DNA of 46,218 nt, taken from NCBI RefSeq assembly GCF_000158915.1, contig NZ_GG657754.1, forward strand, positions 10,855,429 to 10,901,646, given 5' to 3'. Position numbers and translations under genes: made by a program. Below the pieces are notes generated by a model. That model ran no database searches and was not told the DNA's origin. It worked only from the letters and a program-made list of their open reading frames with translations. The first letter of the stretch is position 1. Every line of letters starts with the position of its first letter. This stretch comes from Streptomyces himastatinicus ATCC 53653 (lineage in GTDB: Bacteria > Actinomycetota > Actinomycetes > Streptomycetales > Streptomycetaceae). This document shows, one piece after another, positions 33,546-41,829 of the stretch.

Positions 33546-34004
33546 TCACGGAGTCGCCAACCAGGTGTAGATGGCACCACCGAGCGACGCGAGCACACCT
33601 ATGAACACCAGCACCCTCGATACCGGGTGCATCCACCGCAGCCTCGACGGCTGGTGGAGAGCATGTTCACGTTCAATGAGGCGTAGACAATCGATGTTGA
33701 GAGTCGCCGCCAAGTGCTCCTGAACCTTCTTGATCACATCCTCAGCCAAGAGCGCCGAAGCTTGAAGCCTCATGCTCTCCGAATACGCCCCCGCGAGGAC
33801 GACACCCGCCAGCAGACTGATCACCGCCGCGGCGCCGTGCATATCCGCATTGAGAGCAGCTGCGTAGGCCGTAGCTGCGACAGCCAACAAGACCAACAGC
33901 GCATTGAGTACCTGGTAAGCACGTCCCCTGCGGTTTTCGTACCAGTGCCAGGCATGGTCAAGAGCAAGAGCCAACGCCTCATGATCAGTCCCCCCTTGCG
34001 TCAT
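33546..34004 (-). CDS. Small integral membrane protein of unknown function
   Basis: 152 residues from ATG 34004; upstream sequence in this frame is low-complexity. An amphipathic N-terminus (ALDHAWHWYENRRGRAYQVL) precedes two close membrane segments (ALLVLLAVAATAYAAAL and AAVISLLAGVVLAGAY). A cytoplasmic-looking helical stretch (LLAEDVIKKVQEHLAATLNI) follows, and a third membrane segment lies at the C-terminus (VLVFIGVLASLGGAIYTWLA). The layout resembles the SLATT-type small membrane proteins found beside nucleotide-sensing or defence systems, but I cannot confirm that family. It starts upstream of the transposon's right end. Confidence 0.6.
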   Translation of the reverse strand: MTQGGTDHEALALALDHAWHWYENRRGRAYQVLNALLVLLAVAATAYAAALNADMHGAAAVISLLAGVVLAGAYSESMRLQASALLAEDVIKKVQEHLAATLNIDCLRLIEREHALHQPSRLRWMHPVSRVLVFIGVLASLGGAIYTWLATP

Positions 34005-34179
34005 GAAAGCAAGATGGCAGGACCCGTCACCGTCGTCCAGAGGACCGCGCGCTGCCCGGCGCGCCTCACCACGAGCGGCCCAAGCCCATGCCCAAGCTGG
34101 GAAGCTGGCCATCCGACGTTGGGATGAAGAAGCGCTAGGCGGGCTGGGCCTTCGGCTGGTGGGGTCACTGCCGCTCCAG

Positions 34180-34520
34180 CGCGAGCCGTACATGTCCCTG
34201 GTCAAGGCAGTGCTGGCCTGCCCCCACCGACGCGGACTACCCCCGAGGACTACGCGCAGATCGCGCTGGTGCTCACCGCACACGCCCGCGCCGTCGCCGC
34301 CCGCCTCCAGCTGCGCTACGACGCCCACATCACGCCCCGTCGGCAAGGAGCGGGCACTCGATGCCAAGGCGCTCGCCAAGGTAGCGGATCATCTGTCAAA
34401 CCCGCCGGAGAGCACGGTGAACTGCGTGCAACGACGCGCCCAGACCCTCAGCGCCCTGTACGCGCGGCTCGACCGGTACGAAGAGCCGACGCGTGCCAGT
34501 TCTCCGCTCCGCGACGCTCG
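34180..34520 (+). pseudogene. Hypothetical gene with two compensating frameshifts
   Basis: A continuous-looking protein is spread over two frames: PLQREPYMSLVKAVLACP in one, then PTDADYPPEDYAQIALVL and TAHARAVAARLQLRYDAHI in the next, then VGKERALDAKALAKVADHLS and QTLSALYARLDR back in the first. The breaks at about 34213 and 34340 lie in CCCCC and CCCC runs. It resembles small conserved Streptomyces proteins of unknown function (possibly DUF6415-like). It may simply be two sequencing errors. The rest of 34005-34555 has no gene. Confidence 0.45.
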
Positions 34521-34555
34521 TTCGCGGAGGGCGACGGCCACGGGCATCGGAGATA

Positions 34556-34846
34556 TCAGTCGATCCAGACCACGACCGGTATCCGGATCGCGCGGAGGTC
34601 TTGGTGGACGGTGTACTCGAGGATGACGGGTTCGCCAGGGATATGGATGCTGAACCGGGCGGGGACACTCATCGGGGTGCCCGGCGGCGGCCGGTCCCTG
34701 TCCACCGCACCCCCGGCCTCGATGGCAAGGGCGGCGACGAAGTTGGAGACCTTCTTCGCCAAGTCCGACGGCATAGTCAAAATGGCCGAGGTAGCCCCGT
34801 CTTCGACGAATGCCGCCCACGCTGGCCGGGGGCGCTCGCTACTCAC
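34556..34846 (-). CDS. Small hypothetical protein, RelE/ParE-like toxin candidate
   Basis: 96 residues with an alpha-then-beta pattern: helix PSDLAKKVSNFVAALAIEAG, a Pro-rich loop, then beta strands (MSVPARFSIHIPGEPVILEY, LRAIRIPVVVWID). This order resembles RelE/ParE-like mRNA interferase folds, and the start overlaps the stop of the upstream small gene by 4 bp, as toxin genes commonly do. No diagnostic catalytic residues are certain. It could be an unrelated conserved Streptomyces pair. Confidence 0.5.
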   Translation of the reverse strand: MSSERPRPAWAAFVEDGATSAILTMPSDLAKKVSNFVAALAIEAGGAVDRDRPPPGTPMSVPARFSIHIPGEPVILEYTVHQDLRAIRIPVVVWID

Positions 34847-35130
34847 CCGGCGGCTCGCTCAACCTGCGCGATCAGATCCTCAACGGCGACAAGCTTCCGG
34901 CCAGCGCTCGCGTTGGCCCGGCTGGCTTCGGCGCCAGGGGCCCGGTCCAGCATGGCCTCCCGCCACCACTTCTCCATGACCGCGTCGATGGCCACTCTGC
35001 CCTCTGCGGCCAGGACCTCGCTGTAGAACTGCGTCCGCTTCTGGTCAGCGAGCGCCGTCCCGATCGCGTTGATGCTGTACGGGATCGCGGGGACCTTGTA
35101 ACTGACGGGGTGATCAGGCTGCGCGCTCAC
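34843..35130 (-). CDS. Small hypothetical protein, antitoxin candidate
   Basis: 95 residues, mainly helical (INAIGTALADQKRTQFYSEV, LAAEGRVAIDAVMEKWWREA, LVAVEDLIAQVERAAG). It is translated just before, and coupled by an ATGA overlap to, the RelE-like candidate. There is no obvious ribbon-helix-helix or HTH motif. The antitoxin role is inferred from size, order and coupling only. Confidence 0.5.
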   Translation of the reverse strand: MSAQPDHPVSYKVPAIPYSINAIGTALADQKRTQFYSEVLAAEGRVAIDAVMEKWWREAMLDRAPGAEASRANASAGRKLVAVEDLIAQVERAAG

Positions 35131-35516
35131 ACGCGTCTCCTCAAGGTCGGGAAGCGGTCTCCTACCGAGCCTACCGGCCAGACCGGCTCACACGGTCCCT
35201 TCTCTGCGACAGATACCCGGCGCTCGTCCACTCCTGCCGAGCCTTCCTGCCAAGGTGCGACAATTTCTCAGACTTGCGGTCCGAAGTCGTTGCGACGTGA
35301 CCGAGGGGGCACCTCCCGAACGAGCACCCGCTCATGGAGGTCCAGACGAATCCCGAGCGGAAGCGTGATGCCTTTCCCCGAAGGCGCCATCGCGCCGTAG
35401 CAAGCAACCACGGCAACCAGGCAAGATGCCCGTCCTGAGCACTGACCAGATCCTCGTCCCCTCCGCTCGACGCGCTCAGCGCTCTTGGTGTTCGGTGCGG
35501 GAGCAGCCATGACCTC
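35131..35516. other. Spacer without a confident gene
   Basis: Minus-strand frame 35268-35510 could encode 80 residues (CYGAMAPSGKGITLPLG, LDLHERVLVREVPPRS), but its N-terminus is low-complexity and I do not support it as a gene. The start of the TauE/SafE gene, which appears truncated, may extend into this stretch in a broken form. Confidence 0.3.
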
Positions 35517-36246
35517 TTGGACGGGACGATCGGTCTGGGCGGCGCGGAGTTCCGCCTGCCGCTGCTGATCAGCCTCTTCGGGTTCGCCGCGCTCTCGGCC
35601 GTCATCTTGAGCAAGGCAATGAGCCTGGTCGTGGTCCTGGTCGCGCTGCCCGCCCGGCTGGCAGAGGTCCCGGCCGCCGAGGTGGCCGCACGCTGGCCTG
35701 TCGCGGTCAACCTGCTGGCTGGCAGCCTGTGGGGGCCTGGGCCGGAGCCTCCTGGGCAGTGCGCATGCGCAGCGCGACCCTCTACAAGGTGCTGTCCGCC
35801 CTGATGGTTCTCATGGCCGCTGCCCTGCTGGTCACGCACACCACCACCCTGGATACGCTTGCGCTGCCGCTGTGGGCGCAGGTGCCGTGCGGAGTCGCGG
35901 CCGGGTTCGGCATCGGGGTGGTCGCCGCCGTCATGGACGTGGCCGGAGGCGAGCTGCTGATCCCGACGATCGTGCTGCTGTTCGGAGAGGGCTTCAAGAC
36001 CGCTGGAAGTCTCTCCCTCCTGGCGTCGCCGCCGACCATGCTGGTGGCTTCGCCCGCTACAGCCGTGCCGGCAGCTTCACCGTCCTCGGCGCCAACCTCC
36101 GATTCACCATGGTCATGGCCGCAGGATCGATCGTCGGCGCCATGCTGGGCGGGCTGCTCCTCGGTGTGTTCCCCGATCCGACCCTCATCCCTGTGCTGGC
36201 TGTGATCCTGCTCGTATCCGCGGTCAAACTCGCCCGTCACGACTGA
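35517..36246 (+). pseudogene. TauE/SafE family anion exporter, two frameshifts
   Basis: Three frames give one protein: GTIGLGGAEFRLPLLISLFG with FAALSAVILSKAMSLVVVLV; after one missing G in the GGGGG run at about 35730, GAWAGASWAVRMRSATLYKV and PLWAQVPCGVAAGFGIGVVA with DVAGGELLIPTIVLLFG; after another missing G near 36047, GFARYSRAGSFTVLGANL and GLLLGVFPDPTLIPVLAVIL. TauE/SafE proteins are membrane exporters of sulfite or sulfonates and organosulfur anions. The first membrane helix expected before GTIGLGG is not visible. Restoring two bases would give about 250 residues. 36247-36498 holds nothing I recognise. Confidence 0.7.
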
Positions 36247-36498
36247 CTACGCCGAGATGACTCGGAGCGCGACAGCGGCTTGACATCGAGATTCGGCCGC
36301 CCACGCGCACCCCGCATGGTCCGGGGCGGGCCGCGCCAACGCTCTATCGAGCGGTCTTCCAGGAATCCTCCGCGTACCGCTCTTCCACGTCCCAGTAGGC
36401 ATGAGGCCGCACTGATCAGACAGCGTCGGTCCTGGCCTCGTCAGGGTAGCGGTCGGCGATCCGCCGCATCAGCTGGCGTCGGGAACGAGACGGTCGGC

Positions 36499-37197
36499 TC
36501 AGCGGCTGCAGAGTATGCAGCTATCCCAGTGCGGGAGGGCACTCAGGACACGGTGCAGTGCACATGAGGCCATGGCGGCGTCGTCAGGTTCAGGGAAGCC
36601 GGGGAATCGTGGGTCGGGCATGGCCGTCGCCGGAGGGAATGCCTCCACCATGCTCTTGAACTGCTGCAAGTAGCGCTGCGCAAAGGGCGGGTCGTACGGC
36701 AACTCGTCCCAGCGGTGCCGTTGCAGAGCAAGATCGATCACCCGCAGCACGAACTCCTTGTTACGGGCTTGCTGGGCATCATCATGCCCCCAGTCGATCT
36801 CCTCCAGCTCGAAACCGACAACGCCTCGTCCTATGACGCTCTGGTCCTGCTGGGTGAGAAGCCCTGCGAACCGGTAGTCCCACGGTTCTTGGACGAGGTC
36901 GGACACCGCCAGCGTCAGCACCTCGACAAATACCGCGGTTCCCCCGTTGGTCAGCTCCAGTTCCTGGCCTGCGCCGCTAAAGACGTTCACACAGGTCACG
37001 CTACTCCGAAGCAGCGTGCCCCCGCGCGCGGGCAGACAGCCGAAGAAGTCGTCCCGGAAATGTGACGCCACCGCGAACGCGACCAAGCGCCGACCGAATG
37101 GCGCCACGACGAGGCATTGAGCGCCGTCGCTTACCTGACACCCGAAGAGATGAGTCGGGTCGCGGATGCCACCCGACGGACGCTCGCCCCCTACCAA
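36499..37197 (-). CDS. Hypothetical protein
   Basis: Up to 232 residues, probably starting later than the first ATG. The composition is protein-like: FGRRLVAFAVASHFRDDFFG, SVTCVNVFSGAGQELELTNG, SDLVQEPWDYRFAGLLTQQD, ARNKEFVLRVIDLALQRHRW, YLQQFKSMVEAF. Acidic and aromatic, with no membrane segments or signal peptide. I do not recognise the family. Isolated single gene between a broken TauE gene and a broken coiled-coil gene; it may be an accessory protein. Confidence 0.5.
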   Translation of the reverse strand: MVGGERPSGGIRDPTHLFGCQVSDGAQCLVVAPFGRRLVAFAVASHFRDDFFGCLPARGGTLLRSSVTCVNVFSGAGQELELTNGGTAVFVEVLTLAVSDLVQEPWDYRFAGLLTQQDQSVIGRGVVGFELEEIDWGHDDAQQARNKEFVLRVIDLALQRHRWDELPYDPPFAQRYLQQFKSMVEAFPPATAMPDPRFPGFPEPDDAAMASCALHRVLSALPHWDSCILCSR

Positions 37198-37265
37198 GAC
37201 CGCGAGCGACGACCCTTGGCCCGGCCTGACGGCGCCCGACCGGTGGGCCTCACCCTATCTGGGCA

Positions 37266-37682
37266 TTACGTCTTTGGAAGAAGGGGCGTGGCCGCCCCGT
37301 CAGCCACCGATCGGAGAGTCGCGGTCTTGGCCAGCTTCTTCCACTCCGGGTCGATGGTGTCGAAGTCGGCCTCGGGGGCGCCTTCGGCGGCACGGAGCTG
37401 GGCTTCGACGGTCTGGACGCGGCCGACCGCCGCTTGATCGCCCGAGCGGTGTCCTGGATGTGGCCGCGCACGTTGTCGTCCAGGTCGCTGAGTTCGCTCT
37501 CGACGTTGTCGAGACCACTCCGGATGCCGCGGGCGTCGCCCAGCTCGTAGCCGAGGTCCTCGACCTCCCCCCACTTGCCGCGCAGCGAGACAGGTCGCTC
37601 TCCACCGAGCCGGGTAGGTGCCCTCGTTGCCCGCGGTGTCGTCGGGGATCAGGTAGTTGGTATGCGCCTCGCTGGTGATCAC
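37266..37682 (-). pseudogene. Coiled-coil hypothetical protein, frameshifted
   Basis: Fragments in three frames join to a helical, heptad-rich protein: ITSEAHTNYLIPDDTAGNEG; then GKWGEVEDLGYELGDARGIR and SGLDNVESELSDLDDNVRGH; then AVGRVQTVEAQLRAAEG and EADFDTIDPEWKKLAKTATL. The breaks are near 37575 (beside a run of C) and near 37432. It may be a phage-like or conserved Streptomyces coiled-coil protein. The function is unknown. Confidence 0.45.
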
Positions 37683-37728
37683 AACCGCGTAACCGGGTGC
37701 GGCCGCGGCCGCTGGCGCGGCGTAGGCG

Positions 37729-37959
37729 ATGCCGGTGGGCGGTATGTCCGCGGGTGTGCGTATTTCATCGGTGGCCTACACCGGCGGCGGATCGTTGACT
37801 GCCCTCTGTGTCGCTGTTCCCTGCCGCAATGAGCTCCGTTCCATGGTGCGGTTCGAGCTCGACGGAGTGCCCGGCCCGGTCGTGGCCGGTGGCGGCCGGG
37901 GCACCTTCCCCGTGACCGTGTCTCACACCACCGGCGCGGTGGTCGGTGCGGAGTGGTGA
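37729..37959 (+). CDS. Small hypothetical ORF, doubtful
   Basis: 76 residues (FELDGVPGPVVAGGGRGTFP, TVSHTTGAVVGAEW) with no clear RBS. It is the only candidate in the ~500-bp gap before the desaturase gene and may be a fragment or non-coding. Confidence 0.25.
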   Translation: MPVGGMSAGVRISSVAYTGGGSLTALCVAVPCRNELRSMVRFELDGVPGPVVAGGGRGTFPVTVSHTTGAVVGAEW

Positions 37960-38180
37960 GCATGTGTGGCGCTGGAGGAGCGGTTCCTTGGCGGCGTGAC
38001 CTGGGTGTTCCGGTTCGGTGGTCTTCTGGAGGCCGGGGCGGGGTGTTGCTGGCCCCCTTCGGAGTCCTGGGGCTGGCCCCCGTGTGGCCGGGGTGTTGAC
38101 GCTATGGCGCCGCATGGTTTCCGATCCGTACGTTTAAGCAGGTCAGAGCGTTGCTGGCCGATTCGTGACCGGAGTTCTCC

Positions 38181-39233
38181 ATGTCTCAGACCGTCGTGTC
38201 GTCTGTGCCCGCTGCACCTGTCGGTGTCACCGCGCTGCGGGGGAGTGAGTTCGCTCCTCTGTTGCGGAAAGTCAGGGGATTGGGGCTGTTGGAACGTCGC
38301 AGGGGCTGGTACGCGCGGGTGATCACCGTGAACTTCCTTGCCCTGGCCGCGGTGGTGGCGGGGGTTGTCCTTGCCGGGGACACGTGGTGGTCGCTGCTGC
38401 TGGCCGTGCCGCTCGCCGTGCTGTCCGCCCGTACTGCCTATGTCGGTCATGACGCCGGGCATGCCCAGATCGCTGTCGGCCGCCGGGCGAACCGCGCTAT
38501 CGGGCTCGTCCACGGCAATCTGCTTTTGGGCATGAGCTGTGCGTGGTGGAACGACAAGCACAACCGGCACCACGCGAACCCCAACCACATCGGGAAGGAT
38601 CCGGATGTCGGCGCCGGCGCACTGGTGTGGACTGCGGAGCAGGCCGCTGTGCGCCGGGGATTCGCCCGCTGGGTCACCCGTCACCAGGCCTGGCTGTTCT
38701 TCCCGATGCTGTTGCTCGAAGGCATCGCCCTGAAGGTGAGCAGTGTCCAGGACCTGCGGCGGCAGCCGGTGCGTGAGCGGGCCGTCGAGGGCGCGCTGCT
38801 GGCGCTGCACGCGGCCGGCTACGGGGCTCTGCTGCTGACCTGCCTGCCGGTGGGCAAGGCTGTTGCGTTCGCGCTGCTCCATCAGGCGCTTTTCGGGCTC
38901 CACCTGGGCATGGCCTTCGCGCCCAACCACAAGGGCATGGCCATGCCCGACCCGGCGGGCGAGCGCTGGGGCCATCTGCGCCGCCAGGTCCTGACCTCGC
39001 GGAACGTGCGGGGCGGGCCGGTCACGGACTGGCTCCTCGGCGGGCTGAACTACCAGATCGAGCATCACCTCTTCCCGAACATGCCCAGGCCCCATCTCAG
39101 GCTCGTACAGCCTGTGGTCCGGGAACACTGCCGCGACCTCGGGCTCCCTTATGCCGAGACCGGGCTGCTCGACTCCTACCGGCAAGGGCTGCGGCACATG
39201 CACACGGTCGGCGGTGCGGCCCGGCCGGAATGA
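38181..39233 (+). CDS. Fatty acid desaturase (membrane, acyl-lipid delta-6-like)
   Basis: 350 residues. All three histidine boxes of membrane di-iron desaturases are present: HDAGH (90-94), HNRHH (127-131) and QIEHH (292-296). The Gln in the last box is typical of front-end (delta-5/delta-6) and related acyl-lipid desaturases. There is no fused cytochrome b5 domain, so electrons come from a separate ferredoxin system. Four or so membrane segments (TVNFLALAAVVAGVVLAG, LLLAVPLAVLSA, ALLALHAAGYGALLL, AFALLHQALFGLHLG). The product introduces a double bond into membrane lipid acyl chains with oxygen. It is monocistronic and intact, and stands apart from the decayed DNA on either side. Confidence 0.9.
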   Translation: MSQTVVSSVPAAPVGVTALRGSEFAPLLRKVRGLGLLERRRGWYARVITVNFLALAAVVAGVVLAGDTWWSLLLAVPLAVLSARTAYVGHDAGHAQIAVGRRANRAIGLVHGNLLLGMSCAWWNDKHNRHHANPNHIGKDPDVGAGALVWTAEQAAVRRGFARWVTRHQAWLFFPMLLLEGIALKVSSVQDLRRQPVRERAVEGALLALHAAGYGALLLTCLPVGKAVAFALLHQALFGLHLGMAFAPNHKGMAMPDPAGERWGHLRRQVLTSRNVRGGPVTDWLLGGLNYQIEHHLFPNMPRPHLRLVQPVVREHCRDLGLPYAETGLLDSYRQGLRHMHTVGGAARPE

Positions 39234-39754
39234 GAGCTTCGTCGGCTGCGGGGCCGCGCGGCGGCCTGGGTCTTCCTGTCAACCGCGCCCATGGCTTCCT
39301 GCCCGACGCCGCAAGCCGAAGCGGTAGCGTCCAGTTGCTCTTCCCTGGCTCTCCCGCTCGCCTCGCGCCGCTTCCGCGCCCTTCTCCGCTGCCTGAGCGA
39401 GGCTCAGGCCATGGCCCAGTCGGGAGTGCCTTCAGCGAGGGGGCGGCCGAGCAGGCGATCAGGTGGGCGGCCGGTTCCGGCAGCCGTTGCGAAGCCTTGG
39501 CCGGCTCGGCGGAAGCGGGGAGATCGTAGGAGTGCCCGGCGGCGGTCGCTCTCCTGTGCGGCCGAGGGGGGGGGCTGAAAGCACCGGAGGGAGGCGCCCG
39601 AACATGGTTGTGCATGCATGCTGCGCTTGGTCCCGATTCCCCTTACGCTCTCCTTGCCCGGAGTCAGAAACCGATCGGGACACGATAAACCGTGCACGCC
39701 GGTAACCGGTGCGCAGCGACTTCGCCAGGAACGGCCGTGAGCGCAGGGGAGCAG
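39234..39754. other. Spacer without a confident gene
   Basis: About 520 bp. Open frames here are Arg/Pro/Ala-rich shadows. A run of nine G lies at 39566-39574. I see no RNA gene or clear repeat. The promoter of the small genes downstream probably lies near its end. Confidence 0.4.
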
Positions 39755-40072
39755 ATGACCACGGAGATTCCGCCCACCGGGTTGTCCTGGGCGCGCGCCG
39801 TGGTGAAGCTGGACCACTTGCGGGCACTCACCACGCTGGAGGCGCGCTCCGTGCTGATTGCCGGCCGCGCCGAGGAGCTGGTGGTGGCCATCCCGGATGT
39901 CGCGGGGGCCGGTTGTCTAACAGGGGAGATGCGGTTGCAGGCCACCTGCTCCCTTCTCCTGGACGCGGGTTTGCGCGAGTCCTGGAAGGCCGGACGCCTG
40001 ACCGGGCCCTTTCTTGAGATCTGCACCACCGAACCAGCTTCCCTCAACGCCGCCGAGCGGGGCGCCGCGTGA
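39755..40072 (+). CDS. Small hypothetical protein
   Basis: 105 residues from ATG 39755, with a purine-rich AGGGGAGC just upstream. Sequence features: LSWARAVVKLDHLRALTTLE, ARSVLIAGRAEELVVAIPDV, then LQATCSLLLDAGLRESWKAG. It looks like a compact alpha-beta protein. The family is not recognised. Its stop overlaps the GTG of the next small frame by 4 bp. Confidence 0.5.
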   Translation: MTTEIPPTGLSWARAVVKLDHLRALTTLEARSVLIAGRAEELVVAIPDVAGAGCLTGEMRLQATCSLLLDAGLRESWKAGRLTGPFLEICTTEPASLNAAERGAA

Positions 40073-40440
40073 GCGAACCCCACGGCGACCTGCGGACGCG
40101 GAACACGCGGCCGGTTACTGCCAGTGTGTCCACGACCGCGAGCGCCCTGCCATACGGCACGGACTCCGAGCGCGACCGCCAGGTCGGTACCCGGCTGGCC
40201 GAGCTCGCCCCGGCCGCGGCTGTTCGGTGGGAGAGCTGGAGCAGCTGGCCGGGGCGCGCGAGACACGCAGCCCCCGGGCCGGCGACCGTGGTGCGCCAAC
40301 GGCCTGGGAGCGAGGGGTGGGGGGCGTGGACACGCGCGTCCACCGCGGCGCTGCTGCCCAGCCAGGCCCTGCGGGGGAGAGATACAGAATTTCTGCTCAG
40401 AGAACGGAACGATGCTCATGACCGACCCGGAAATGCCTGA
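40069..40440 (+). CDS. Small hypothetical protein, possibly frameshifted
   Basis: Starts at GTG 40069, overlapping the previous stop. The N-terminal half (DLRTRNTRPVTASVSTTASA, QVGTRLAELAPAAAV) looks coding; from about 40230 the better frame is another (GELEQLAGARETRSPRAG). It may be a frameshifted partner of the preceding gene. The function is unknown. Confidence 0.3.
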   Translation: MSEPHGDLRTRNTRPVTASVSTTASALPYGTDSERDRQVGTRLAELAPAAAVRWESWSSWPGRARHAAPGPATVVRQRPGSEGWGAWTRASTAALLPSQALRGRDTEFLLRERNDAHDRPGNA

Positions 40441-40867
40441 TACGGCCCGTCTGCTGAGGATGAGTGCACACCCCGAAGGCGGTTGGTACAAGGAAACGTG
40501 GCGCAGTGACACTGAGATGCAGCCGGAGGGCTATCCGGGGCGGAGGTCCATCTGCTCAGCCATCTATTTTCTCTTGCCTCCCGACGAGGAATCCCGGTGG
40601 CACACCGTACGTTCGCCGGAGCTATGGCTGTGGCACCGTGGTGGCCCCTTGCTGCTCTTGCTGGGCGGCTCCGGCGAGAGGCCAAGCAAGGATCCGATGA
40701 AAATACTGCTGGGTCCCGATATCGCTGGCGGACAACGGCCGCAAGCCCTCGTGCCGGCCGGGCACTGGCAGTCTGCTCGCCCGGCCGGTGATGAAGAGGT
40801 GCTCGTGAGTTGCGTAGTTGCGCCTGGCTTTGATTTTGACGACTTCCAACTACTGCCGAAGGACTAG
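40412..40867 (+). CDS. Cupin family protein, DUF985
   Basis: 151 residues from ATG 40412 (or ATG 40418). The DUF985 pattern is clear: HPEGGWYKETWRS near the start, SAIYFLLPPDEESRWHTVRS, PELWLWHRGGPLLLLL, LVPAGHWQSARPAGDEEVLV and CVVAPGFDFDDFQLL. Members form a single-domain cupin barrel; some bind metal through His/Glu residues, but the reaction is mostly unknown. The gene looks intact, just ahead of IS110 debris on the other strand. Confidence 0.82.
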   Translation: MLMTDPEMPDTARLLRMSAHPEGGWYKETWRSDTEMQPEGYPGRRSICSAIYFLLPPDEESRWHTVRSPELWLWHRGGPLLLLLGGSGERPSKDPMKILLGPDIAGGQRPQALVPAGHWQSARPAGDEEVLVSCVVAPGFDFDDFQLLPKD

Positions 40868-40899
40868 TACTTCAGCCGCGAAGCTCGACGCTATGGGTG

Positions 40900-41460
40900 A
40901 GGGCCGGTGTTGCGGCGAGGGGTGCCTCTATGTCGTTCGTCAAGCGAGGCGTGGGGTTCTGGATTGGTAGAAGGTGCCGTCGCGGAGCATCGCGAAGAGC
41001 ACGCTGATGCGCTGTCGGGCCAGGCGGAGGAGGGCCTGTGTGTGGGTCTTTTCGCGGGCCCGGCAGCGGTCGTAGTAGGTGCGGGAGGCGGGATCGTGCA
41101 GGGCGGCGAACGCGGACAGGAACATCGCGCGTTTGAGCTGCCGTTTCCGCCGCGTGGTGCGTGTTCGCCGTGGATCGAGGTGCCCGACGACTTCGTCGTG
41201 GGGGCGAGGCCGGCGTAGGAGGCCATGTGAGAGGCGGTGGGGAAGCCGGTGCCGTCGCCGACGGTGACCAGCAAGGTGGCGGCTGTCCTGACACCGCGAC
41301 CCCCGGCATCGAGGTCAGGACCAGGGGAAGAGGGTGAGCGTCCAGCAGCTGGCCGATCTGGGCCTCCAGGGCTCGTCGTTGCTCATGGTCGGCGGCGAGT
41401 GAGCGGCCCAGTGAGGGGATCACGACGTAGAGGGTGTCGGTCCCAGGGACCATGACGGTC
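40900..41460 (-). pseudogene. IS110-family transposase C-terminal remnant
   Basis: Three consecutive frames give the C-terminal half of an IS110 transposase: VPGTDTLYVVIPSLGRSLAA and ALEAQIGQLLDAHPLPLVLT; then LVTVGDGTGFPTASHMASYA, GLAPTTKSSGTSIHGEHAPR; then MFLSAFAALHDPASRTYYDR and ARQRISVLFAMLRDGTFY. Breaks are near 41275 and 41140. The N-terminal RuvC-like DEDD domain is absent, so the copy is dead. It abuts the truncated ogt gene. Confidence 0.8.
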
Positions 41461-41495
41461 TGCTCGTCGAGCGCGTCGAAGTCGGCCGGCCGCAG

Positions 41496-41823
41496 TGCTC
41501 TCCAGCGCGAGGAGCTGTCGCTTGCGGTCGATGCCGCCCGCGTAGCCGGACAGCGCCCTGCCTGCGCCGATCACGCGATGGCAGGGTCGCACGACCAGCA
41601 GGGGGCTGGCCCCGCTCGCGGTGCTGACTGCCCGGCAGGCGGTGCGCGGCGTGCCGATCAGCTCGGCAATCCCGCAGTAGCTGAGCGTCGTGCCGGTTAC
41701 GGGATGGTCCAGGGTCTGCCATTCCCGGCTCCGGAAGTCGGTGCCGCAGGTGACGTACTCGATCTCGAAGTGCGTGCGCGTGATCGCGGGGCCGCGGCGG
41801 TCGCCCGTCGTGAACGGGCGCAT
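41496..41823 (-). pseudogene. ogt: Methylated-DNA--protein-cysteine methyltransferase, truncated and fused to IS110 debris
   Basis: Residues corresponding to the C-terminal DNA-binding and active-site domain: REWQTLDHPVTGTTLSYCGI, AELIGTPRTACRAVSTASGA, the acceptor motif RPCHRVIGAG, and LSGYAGGIDRKRQLLALES. The N-terminal half is replaced by an unrelated-looking leader (RPFTTGDRRGPAITRTHFEI), and after LLALES the frame passes into IS110 sequence. The PCHRV cysteine that takes up the alkyl group is still there. It starts 7 bp after the HAD gene on the same strand. Activity is doubtful. Confidence 0.6.
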
Positions 41824-41829
41824 GGTCGG

